Positions 1 through 5,932 of a stretch of DNA of 14,434 bases are shown here, in pieces. Under the pieces are notes generated by a model that was given only the letters and a program-made list of their open reading frames with translations, was not told the DNA's origin and searched no databases. The position numbers and the translations under genes are program-made. Every line of letters begins with the position of its first letter. Position 1 is the stretch's first letter. Source of the stretch: Pseudobutyrivibrio sp. UBA1225 (lineage in GTDB: Bacteria > Bacillota > Clostridia > Lachnospirales > Lachnospiraceae); assembly GCA_002309345.1 (NCBI GenBank), contig DBWZ01000088.1, forward strand, positions 1 to 14,434, in the 5' to 3' direction.

Positions 1-494
1 TTTTTATCCTTGCCTTTGCATGGTCCATCTGCACAAGTCATAAATGTTCGACCTGTCTTTTCATCAACGATTTTTTCGAGTTTCTTATCGCCGTATATAC
101 TTTTCACTACATCTGAAAGCTGTATATCACTTTCGACATTAAAATCACTCTTCAGAGTGAAGCCTGCTGGATTGATATAAAATACAGGATAGCTCTTATT
201 TGAAGCTGACCAATTAGTAGCTTTTCTGCCGGCTTCATCTACCCATACAATATCCATGTTCCACTTGCTGCTACCATTTAACATTGCTGCGGCACTAAAA
301 TCTAATAGTTTACCATCTGATGGTGCGTCTACACCGTCTAACACGATGTTGTTAACTAAAATGTTAGTTGTTTGACCGGCTTGATTTGTCTGAGTTGTAA
401 CCTCCTGAGCATTAGCCACCATTGCGTTTATGCCTGCTGGACTCAATGTTACTCCCATTGCGAGCACACAAGCTAGAAATTGTTTTCTCTTCAT
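1..494 (-). CDS. Secreted protein of unknown function, N-terminal part (C-terminus beyond the window)
   Basis: The reading frame starts at ATG 494-492 and stays open to the window edge (164 codons visible). The first 29 residues form a signal peptide: a basic start (MKRKQ), a hydrophobic stretch, and a likely signal peptidase I site after VANA, before QEV. The mature part opens with a Gln/Thr/Asn-rich linker. It continues as a soluble, probably beta-rich region containing VNNIVLDGVDAPSDGK, a Trp-rich stretch around residues 80-97 and SYPVFYINPAGF. Near the edge there are two cysteines in CADGPCKGK. A strong GGGAGGT ribosome binding site lies six bases before the ATG, which settles the start. 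I do not recognise a family. It could be an extracellular or cell-surface protein; the anchoring part, if any, is outside the window. Confidence 0.85.
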   Translation of the reverse strand, partial: MKRKQFLACVLAMGVTLSPAGINAMVANAQEVTTQTNQAGQTTNILVNNIVLDGVDAPSDGKLLDFSAAAMLNGSSKWNMDIVWVDEAGRKATNWSASNKSYPVFYINPAGFTLKSDFNVESDIQLSDVVKSIYGDKKLEKIVDEKTGRTFMTCADGPCKGKDK

Positions 495-500
495 ACATTT

Positions 501-507
501 ACCTCCC
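501..507 (-). promoter_or_regulatory. Ribosome binding site of the secreted-protein gene
   Basis: GGGAGGT on the minus strand, six bases before ATG 494. It fixes the start of an otherwise unrecognised gene. Confidence 0.8.
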
Positions 508-526
508 ATAATTAAAGAAAAAAAAC

Positions 527-570
527 GCACAAAAAAAGCAGTGAATACCAAATTTCATGGACTCACTGCT
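527..570 (-). terminator. Terminator-like hairpin in the leader of the secreted-protein gene
   Basis: On the minus strand AGCAGTGA (570-563) pairs perfectly with TCACTGCT (544-537). The loop can extend the stem through CCA/TGG, and a run of seven T follows at once. This is a textbook intrinsic terminator, but it sits about 33 bases upstream of the ribosome binding site at 501-507. It therefore acts either as an attenuator of that gene or as a second, back-up terminator behind the permease operon. Confidence 0.75.
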
Positions 571-686
571 CCCTGTGCCGCTTATGTTATATCGCATAAC
601 CTCATTTTTCAATATAACTGGCAAGAACTGCATGTTTATGGCATAAAATTTTAAAAAAAGTTTTGCATAGTCTGTTTTTTACTTCA

Positions 687-726
687 TGAAAAAAAATAGG
701 AGAGACGAAATCTCGCCACTCCTATT
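687..726 (-). terminator. Rho-independent terminator of the permease / glutamine operon
   Basis: The minus strand has AATAGGAG (726-719) pairing with CTCCTATT (702-695). The interior can also pair through GAGA/TCTC around a TTTCG loop, and eight T residues follow. It begins 56 bases after the permease stop codon and is the natural end of the operon. On the plus strand the hairpin is not followed by a clean T tract, so it is directional. Confidence 0.85.
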
Positions 727-782
727 TCTATTTATTATTCTAGTTTTTATTTCGTTAATTATTGTTTCGTAATGCTATCAGA

Positions 783-2210
783 CTACACTGCCAAGAAGAA
801 CTTAATAAGGAAGAGAATCGAAATTGCATATGTAAGGCCTGATACTTCCTTATATTTTCCTGTGAATAGCTTAATGATTGTGTATGAAATCATTGCAAGA
901 CCAATAGCATGACCGATTGAGCCAGACACTGGCATCGCTATAAGCATTATTGTAACTGGTACGCAAACTGATAGGTCGTCGAAATTAACCTTTTTTAGAC
1001 CAGTCATCATAAGTACGCCAACGTAGATGAGGGCTGCTGATGTAGCAGCTGCAGGAATAACTGCTGCTACAGGTGCTAAGAAGATACATGCCAGGAATAT
1101 AATTCCACATGTAAGTGATGTAAGACCTGTACGACCGCCTGCCTCTACACCTGAAGCTGACTCAATAAAGGTTGTAACTGTAGATGTACCTGTGCATGAA
1201 CCAACGATTGTACCGATTGAATCTGAAAGAAGCGCTTCTTTCATGTTTGGCATATTGCCTTCGCGGTCAACCATACCTGCACGTGATGCTGTACCCACAA
1301 GTGTTCCGATTGTATCAAACATGTCGATTACACAGAATGTAATAACAAGTGTAATCGCTGTAAACCAACCCATCTGCGCCAAGCCATCAAAGTTGAACTT
1401 GAAGAGAGTTGTTGATGCCATGTCTCCAAATGCTGGAACAAACTTAGCATGTTCAAGTGACGCAAATGGATTGTTACCAAGGACAGCTGCGTCGCCAATC
1501 CAATATACGATTGAAGCAGCAAGCATCCCGATAATAACTGAACCTTTAACACCTTTGGTTGCAAGAACTACGATTACAAAAAGACCAATGAACATAGTGA
1601 CTGCTGACAGTACCATGATTGGATATGCATCTGTCATTGTGTCTTTAGCATATCTAGCAGTAAGGGCACCAAAGAAATCTTTCATAACAAAGAACTGTTT
1701 AAAGTTTGAATCTGCAATGTAAACATTTGATCCAAAACCTATGTTGAGAAGCATAAGACCGATTGCTGGTGAAATACCAAGTCTGATGCCAAGTGGAATT
1801 GCATCTACAATCCTTTCACGAATGTTTAGAAGCGAAAGAATGAGGAATACAATACCTTCAATTAGGATAATGCATAGCATTGACTGGAATGACTGAACAT
1901 AATCCATGCTAGTTGAAGCAACTAGGTTTGCAATTACTATTGCCATGAATGAATTGAGCCCCATACCTGGCGCAAGACAGAATGGCTTGTTTGCAAGGAA
2001 CGCCATTACAAACATTGCAACTGCAGATGAAATACATGTTGCTAAGAATACACCATTCCAAAGTGCATCTCCTCCCTCACGATAGTTGGTGAGAAGATTT
2101 GGATTGAGCGCAATAATATATGCCATGGTCATAAAGGTTGTTAGACCGGCAAGCACTTCTGTTTTAACAGTAGTGTTATTTGCGCTGAGTTTAAACTGTT
2201 TCTCGAACAT
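783..2210 (-). CDS. NCS2-family purine permease, AzgA/PbuG type (hypoxanthine/guanine/adenine uptake)
   Basis: An integral membrane nucleobase:cation symporter of 475 residues, the usual size for the AzgA-like branch of NCS2. Branch signatures visible are TEVLAGLTTFMTMAYIIALNP (residues 17-37, written as family signature), PGMGLNSFMA (81-90), DMFDTIGTLVGTASRAG (296-312) and the substrate-site stretch GTSTVTTFIESASGVEAGGR (341-360). Many hydrophobic helices run throughout, as expected for the 14-segment fold. The chosen start is ATG 2210, six codons inside the longest frame, because GGGAGGG lies four bases before it. The gene follows pyrG by 59 bases with no terminator between, so it is probably co-transcribed with the glutamine/CTP genes. 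A purine riboswitch is not seen; there is hardly space for one. The exact substrate (hypoxanthine/guanine or adenine) cannot be read from the sequence. Confidence 0.93.
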   Translation of the reverse strand: MFEKQFKLSANNTTVKTEVLAGLTTFMTMAYIIALNPNLLTNYREGGDALWNGVFLATCISSAVAMFVMAFLANKPFCLAPGMGLNSFMAIVIANLVASTSMDYVQSFQSMLCIILIEGIVFLILSLLNIRERIVDAIPLGIRLGISPAIGLMLLNIGFGSNVYIADSNFKQFFVMKDFFGALTARYAKDTMTDAYPIMVLSAVTMFIGLFVIVVLATKGVKGSVIIGMLAASIVYWIGDAAVLGNNPFASLEHAKFVPAFGDMASTTLFKFNFDGLAQMGWFTAITLVITFCVIDMFDTIGTLVGTASRAGMVDREGNMPNMKEALLSDSIGTIVGSCTGTSTVTTFIESASGVEAGGRTGLTSLTCGIIFLACIFLAPVAAVIPAAATSAALIYVGVLMMTGLKKVNFDDLSVCVPVTIMLIAMPVSGSIGHAIGLAMISYTIIKLFTGKYKEVSGLTYAISILFLIKFFLAV

Positions 2211-2214
2211 AGTT

Positions 2215-2221
2215 CCCTCCC
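2215..2221 (-). promoter_or_regulatory. Ribosome binding site deciding the permease start
   Basis: GGGAGGG on the minus strand, four bases before ATG 2210. It lies between the upstream in-frame ATG at 2228 and the preferred start, so it supports the shorter protein. Confidence 0.8.
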
Positions 2222-2244
2222 TATACATTAATAATATATTTTTA

Positions 2245-2260
2245 CCTCACTTGTGTGAGG
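2245..2260 (-). other. Small intergenic hairpin between pyrG and the permease gene
   Basis: A perfect six-base inverted repeat, CCTCAC and GTGAGG, around a four-base loop, placed just after the pyrG stop. No T tract follows on either strand, so it is not a standard terminator. It may be an RNA-processing or stability element within the operon transcript. Function is inferred only from position. Confidence 0.45.
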
Positions 2261-2269
2261 AAGAAATCT

Positions 2270-3862
2270 TTATTTAAGGCTTGCCTTGATAAATGCTGCA
2301 AAAAGTGGATGTGGCTTGTTAGGACGGCTCTTGAATTCTGGATGGAACTGCACGCCTACATGGAATTTGTTGGCTGATACCTCGATAGCTTCAACAACCT
2401 CGTCGTTAGGTGATGTACCAGAAATTGTAAGGCCCTTCTCTGTCATTAATGCTCTATATGAATTGTTAAACTCGAATCTGTGTCTGTGGCGCTCTGAAAT
2501 ATTTTCTGCTTTGTAAGCCTCGAAAAGCTTGGTTTCCTTTCTGATTGCGCATGGATATGCGCCTAGTCTCATTGTGCCACCCTTTCTAAGGACTGCCATC
2601 TGCTCTTCCATAAGATCGATGACACAGTTTTTGCTAGTGCTGTTGAACTCTCTAGAGTTGGCGTCAGCAAGGCCACAAACGTTGCGAGCAAACTCAATTG
2701 CAGCAACCTGCATACCAAGGCAAATTCCAAGGTAAGGAATGTCGTTTTCACGAGCGAATTGGCATGCAGCAATCTTGCCCTCTACACCTCTATCGCCAAA
2801 ACCACCTGGTACCAAGATACCATCGACTCCTGCAAGAATAGTTTTGACATTGTCCTTGGTGATTTCTTCTGAATCAACCCACTCTATTTCAACGTGAGCT
2901 GAGTTAGCATAACCACCGTGGAAAAGAGCTTCTCTAACTGAAAGATATGCATCGTGAAGAGCAACATACTTTCCAACGATAGCAATCTTTGTTTTCTTTT
3001 TAAGCCCCTTGATGTTGTCAACCATCTTCTCCCACTCTTCAATCTTTGGAGTGCGATTCTCGAGACCGAGCTCGCGACAAACAACATCATCAAGACCATA
3101 CTTATGCATCATAAGTGGTGCTTCGTATAAACAATCAAGAGTATCGTTTTCAATAACGCAGTCCTTCTTTACGTTACAGAAAAGAGAAATCTTGTCTTTG
3201 ATTGACTGCTCAAGTGGATGGTCCACACGGCAAACAATGATGTTTGGAGCGATACCAAGTGACTGGAGCTCCTTAACAGAATGCTGTGTAGGCTTTGACT
3301 TGTGCTCCTCTGAACCAGAGAGCCAAGGAACCAATGTGACGTGAATAAACAAGCAATTCTCGCGTCCCTTCTCAAGGGAAATCTGTCTGATTGCCTCAAG
3401 GAATGGCTGAGATTCGATGTCACCTGTTGTACCACCAATCTCTGTAATCAAAACATCACAATCAGAAGTCTCGGCACCCATGTAGATGAAACGCTTGATT
3501 TCTTCTGTAATATGAGGAATAACCTGAACAGTCTGTCCAAGGTACTCACCCTTACGCTCACGATTGAGAACATTCCAGTAAACCTTACCTGATGTAAGAT
3601 TTGAGTATTTGTTAAGGCTCTCATCAATAAAACGCTCATAGTGACCAAGGTCAAGGTCTGTTTCTGCCCCATCATCTGTAACGAATACTTCACCGTGCTG
3701 ATATGGACTCATTGTACCCGGATCTACATTCATATATGGATCAAGCTTCTGGGAAGCCACCTTATATCCTCTCATTTTAAGTAGACGTCCTAAAGACGCT
3801 GCTGTAATACCTTTTCCTAAACCTGATACTACACCACCAGTAACAAATACATGCTTTGTCAT
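2270..3862 (-). CDS. pyrG: CTP synthase (glutamine-hydrolysing)
   Basis: Converts UTP to CTP with ATP and glutamine-derived ammonia in the cytoplasm, the last step of pyrimidine nucleotide synthesis. At 530 residues it is full length. The N-terminal synthetase domain shows the P-loop region GGVVSGLGKG (9-18), SQKLDPYMNVDPGTM (37-51) and EIGGTTGDIES (141-151). The C-terminal class I glutaminase domain (about 290-530) has PGGFGDRG (352-359), the nucleophile Cys381 in GICLGM, and the rest of the triad, His507 and Glu509, in HPEF. All key residues are present, so it should be active. The start is ATG 3862, not the ATG at 3877, because AAGGAG lies six bases before it. That site is inside the last codons of the upstream ANTAR gene, whose stop is separated by one base, which suggests translational coupling. 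Its glutamine use fits a glutamine-linked operon. Confidence 0.98.
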   Translation of the reverse strand: MTKHVFVTGGVVSGLGKGITAASLGRLLKMRGYKVASQKLDPYMNVDPGTMSPYQHGEVFVTDDGAETDLDLGHYERFIDESLNKYSNLTSGKVYWNVLNRERKGEYLGQTVQVIPHITEEIKRFIYMGAETSDCDVLITEIGGTTGDIESQPFLEAIRQISLEKGRENCLFIHVTLVPWLSGSEEHKSKPTQHSVKELQSLGIAPNIIVCRVDHPLEQSIKDKISLFCNVKKDCVIENDTLDCLYEAPLMMHKYGLDDVVCRELGLENRTPKIEEWEKMVDNIKGLKKKTKIAIVGKYVALHDAYLSVREALFHGGYANSAHVEIEWVDSEEITKDNVKTILAGVDGILVPGGFGDRGVEGKIAACQFARENDIPYLGICLGMQVAAIEFARNVCGLADANSREFNSTSKNCVIDLMEEQMAVLRKGGTMRLGAYPCAIRKETKLFEAYKAENISERHRHRFEFNNSYRALMTEKGLTISGTSPNDEVVEAIEVSANKFHVGVQFHPEFKSRPNKPHPLFAAFIKASLK

Positions 3863-3863
3863 T

Positions 3864-4436
3864 TTACTCTCCTTCATATTCTCTAATTATTTCTTTTGCA
3901 ACTTCAACTCGGGATGAGCGAGCATCCATTGCAGTTTTTTCTATATATTTGTGAGCCGCTTCTTCTGATAAATCCTTGTTGACTATCAGAAGTAGCTTTG
4001 CTCGAGATATAAGCTTCATATCTTCGAGCTTTTGCTCTAGTTTTGCGTTTTGAGATTTGGCCATTCCGATTCGCCTTTGCGCCACTCTAGCAAGCTTTAG
4101 CGCCTGCCAAAAAAGCTGCTTATTGATAGGCTTTGAAACGGTTATGACACCATAATCCTCAACATTAGCTGCGATTTCTTCAAAATACTGTGCTTTCACA
4201 AATAATAAAACCTGGCAAACATTTTTCTCGGCGATGTCTACCGCCAAGGCTTCTGCATTTTCCCTGCCAAGTGGCCCATTGATGATACAGATATCAAAAT
4301 CGTAGTCTGACATGAATCGTTTCGTCTCGGGACCGTTGCTAGTGACAACTATATCGACTATCCCATTCTCCTTGAGAAAGGATTTGTAAAAGTCAATTCC
4401 TTTTTCATTATCGCAGACAATCAATGCCCTTTCCAT
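3864..4436 (-). CDS. ANTAR-domain RNA-binding antiterminator with degenerate receiver domain
   Basis: A 190-residue cytoplasmic regulator. Residues 1-105 have a CheY-like receiver layout and 110-140 are likely coiled coil. Residues 137-188 match the ANTAR domain, with KLISRAKLLLI, LSEEAAHKYIEKTAMDARSS and a closing EVAKEII helix. ANTAR proteins bind paired hairpins in leader RNAs and prevent termination. In clostridia such a protein (NitR type) is encoded beside glnA. Here the expected phospho-acceptor Asp is Asn53 (DICIINGPLG); Asp9 and Lys102 (SKPI) remain, and the conserved Thr/Ser site appears to be Val80. This looks like a pseudo-receiver controlled by something other than phosphorylation. 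The gene lies 21 bases after the glutamine-synthetase-family gene, has an AGAGGAG site, and is one base from pyrG. No canonical two-hexaloop ANTAR target was found by eye in the operon leader. Confidence 0.92.
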   Translation of the reverse strand: MERALIVCDNEKGIDFYKSFLKENGIVDIVVTSNGPETKRFMSDYDFDICIINGPLGRENAEALAVDIAEKNVCQVLLFVKAQYFEEIAANVEDYGVITVSKPINKQLFWQALKLARVAQRRIGMAKSQNAKLEQKLEDMKLISRAKLLLIVNKDLSEEAAHKYIEKTAMDARSSRVEVAKEIIREYEGE

Positions 4437-4457
4437 AAAATACTCCTCTATGAAATA

Positions 4458-5705
4458 TTAAATACTAGCCTTTATTGTCTCGATATAGCGTTTAGCTATG
4501 TCTGCGAATTTTGAGTTGTTGATGAAATCACTCTTTTGAGCACAATCAATAGCCTCTTCGATTGTGAGAGGAAGTGTCTGCAAATCTGATGATTCATCGA
4601 ATGTCAAAAATCTAGAGTTAACCTCTAATGCTGGTGGAAGTTGCTCCTTATTTCTTACACCCGCAAGGCCAGCCTGAATAACCATAGCACTTGCAAGATA
4701 TGGATTGATGCATGAATCTGGCGAGCGAAGGATGAAATGATTACGCTTGCCATTGATTTCAGGAACTCTGAATAATCTAGAGTTGTTCTGAGAAGACCAA
4801 GTGATATACTTTGGTGCCTCGAACATACTAAATCTACTGTAAGAATCCTTGCGGCAGTTTAAGAACAGTGTGATATCACGCATTCTGTTCAGGATACCCG
4901 CCATGAAGGACTCAGAAAATTCTCTTTCTTCGTTGAAAAGATTAACATTACCACGGAAATTTGCCATCTTGATATGAAGGCCATTACCTGGCGCATCTGC
5001 AATTGGAAGTGGATCGAAGGAAGCCCATACTCCGTTTCTTGCAGCAATATTTTCAACAACGTTTTTATATGTAACAAGATTGTCAGCTGTTGTAAGAACA
5101 TCTGCGGCTGTAAAGTCGATTTCGTTTTGTCCTGGTCCTCTCTCGTGGTGAGATGATTGAGGTGTGATGCCCATCTCTTCAAGTGTAAGACAAATCTCAC
5201 GACGGATGTTTTCGCCTTTATCGTTTGGAGCAACATCCAAATACCCGCCATTGTCGAATGGCTCTTTGGTTGGATTGCCCTCTTCGTCTGTCTTAAAGAG
5301 GTAGAACTCTGACTTAAGCCCCATACGTGTGGTAAATCCCATGTCCTGACATTCTTTAAGTGTTTCCTTAAGGAAATTTCTGTAATCAGAAATAAATGGT
5401 GTACCATCTGCAAGAACAACGTTACAGTACATTCTGATAACTCGACCTGATTGTGGACGCCATGGAAGGATGTGAAGTGTGTCTGGATCTGGCTTTAGGA
5501 ATAAATCCTGACTGTTTACATCCTCGTAACCTAAAATAAGAAAGGAGTCGAAATTAACGCCTTCTTCAAAGGCTTGCTTCAACTCCTGTGGCATTATAGA
5601 TATGTTTTTTTGTGTACCGTAGAGGTCGCAAAAAGCGAGACGTATAAACTTAACGTCGTTCTCATTGGCAAAATTGATAATATCGTCAACTGATAACTGA
5701 GACAT
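4458..5705 (-). CDS. glnA: Divergent type I glutamine synthetase family protein, possibly not a functional synthetase
   Basis: The whole 415-residue chain aligns by eye with GSI, which normally has about 440-470 residues: FIRLAFCDLYGTQKN (20-34), GGYLDVAP, the HHE...GQNEIDF metal region (186-198), FEAP (295-298), SPDSCINPYLA (328-338). Using Salmonella numbering for comparison, retained positions are Asp50 (D53), Glu131 (E133), Glu212 and Glu220 (E188, E195), His269 (H244), Arg321 (R291), Glu327 (E296) and Arg359 (R327). Changed positions are the n2 metal ligands Glu129 to K131 and Glu357 to I325, and Arg339 to N308. The usual GSS after Asp50 is also lost, and the C-terminal tail is about 25 residues short. 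It heads the operon behind its own leader, with a GGGAGGA site before ATG 5705. It may be a weak synthetase, a related ligase or a glutamine-sensing pseudoenzyme. Family membership is certain; activity is not. Confidence 0.9.
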   Translation of the reverse strand: MSQLSVDDIINFANENDVKFIRLAFCDLYGTQKNISIMPQELKQAFEEGVNFDSFLILGYEDVNSQDLFLKPDPDTLHILPWRPQSGRVIRMYCNVVLADGTPFISDYRNFLKETLKECQDMGFTTRMGLKSEFYLFKTDEEGNPTKEPFDNGGYLDVAPNDKGENIRREICLTLEEMGITPQSSHHERGPGQNEIDFTAADVLTTADNLVTYKNVVENIAARNGVWASFDPLPIADAPGNGLHIKMANFRGNVNLFNEEREFSESFMAGILNRMRDITLFLNCRKDSYSRFSMFEAPKYITWSSQNNSRLFRVPEINGKRNHFILRSPDSCINPYLASAMVIQAGLAGVRNKEQLPPALEVNSRFLTFDESSDLQTLPLTIEEAIDCAQKSDFINNSKFADIAKRYIETIKASI

Positions 5706-5822
5706 AATTCCTCCCTAATAAAAACAAAAAAAGCGTTTTTTTTTATGAGAGACTCACCCCTCACAAAAAATGTACGCCTTGTACTTTGAAAGTTTACAAC
5801 ATCAAAGGGGGAGTTGTAAAGA
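5706..5822 (-). promoter_or_regulatory. Structured 5' leader of the glutamine/CTP operon
   Basis: About 115 bases of untranslated leader on the minus strand. TTTACAAC (5820-5813) and GTTGTAAA (5800-5793) form a perfect eight-base stem around a C-rich 12-base loop. The loop contains CTTTGA, which can instead pair with TCAAAG (5789-5784) just downstream, giving a competing hairpin or pseudoknot. The loop's CTCCC can also pair with the GGGAG of the ribosome binding site near 5711-5717, or with a GGGG(T)GAG further along. Two TGAG copies compete for one CTCA near 5748-5763. A long A/T hairpin rich in U follows. This is consistent with attenuation or translational control, but no known riboswitch class or ANTAR two-hexaloop target is recognised. 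Confidence 0.5.
5793..5820 (-). repeat. Perfect eight-base inverted repeat at the start of the operon leader
   Basis: Stem arms TTTACAAC and GTTGTAAA with a 12-base loop. It begins within a few bases of the transcription start predicted from the extended -10 site at 5826-5834, so it would be a 5'-terminal hairpin on the mRNA. It could alternatively act as a DNA operator. Confidence 0.7.
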
Positions 5823-5825
5823 TGT

Positions 5826-5854
5826 ATTTTAACATATTTAAGGATTTGTTTATT
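5826..5854 (-). promoter_or_regulatory. Predicted promoter of the glutamine/CTP operon (extended -10)
   Basis: Minus strand TGTTAAAAT (5834-5826) is an extended -10 element. The -35 position 17 bases upstream is a poor AATAAA (5854-5849), so recognition would rely on the TGn extension or an activator. Its -35 region overlaps that of the divergent plus-strand promoter. Confidence 0.45.
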
Positions 5855-5881
5855 GTATATTTATTCAAGTCCATTTATAAT
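5853..5881 (+). promoter_or_regulatory. Predicted promoter of the activase-like gene
   Basis: A perfect TATAAT (5876-5881) with a weak TTGTAT (5853-5858) 17 bases upstream. The start would fall near 5888, giving a short leader of about 45 bases. A second TATAAT at 5893-5898 lacks a -35 match. The promoter is back to back with the minus-strand operon promoter. Confidence 0.55.
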
Positions 5882-5932
5882 ACGAAAGGTTATATAATAT
5901 GTATTTTAATTTAGGAAAGAAAAGACTTGATT

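Noticed and set aside
430..654. 74-codon plus-strand frame
   Set aside because: It lies antisense to the signal peptide region and terminator of the secreted-protein gene and has no supported start.
1027..1722. 231-codon plus-strand frame
   Set aside because: It is antisense to the purine permease, whose family motifs are unmistakable; composition explains the open frame.
2229..2269. Purine riboswitch before the permease gene
   Set aside because: Only about 40 bases separate pyrG from the permease leader, too short for the aptamer, and its conserved loops are not present.
5725..5745. A/T hairpin (A7-GCG-T9) as an intrinsic terminator
   Set aside because: The stem is nearly pure A/U with weak predicted stability; it is kept only as part of the leader description.
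5706..5822. Canonical ANTAR target with two hexaloop hairpins (A at loop position 1, G at 4)
   Set aside because: The hairpins seen have loops of 12, 5 or 3 bases; none is a hexaloop of the required form.
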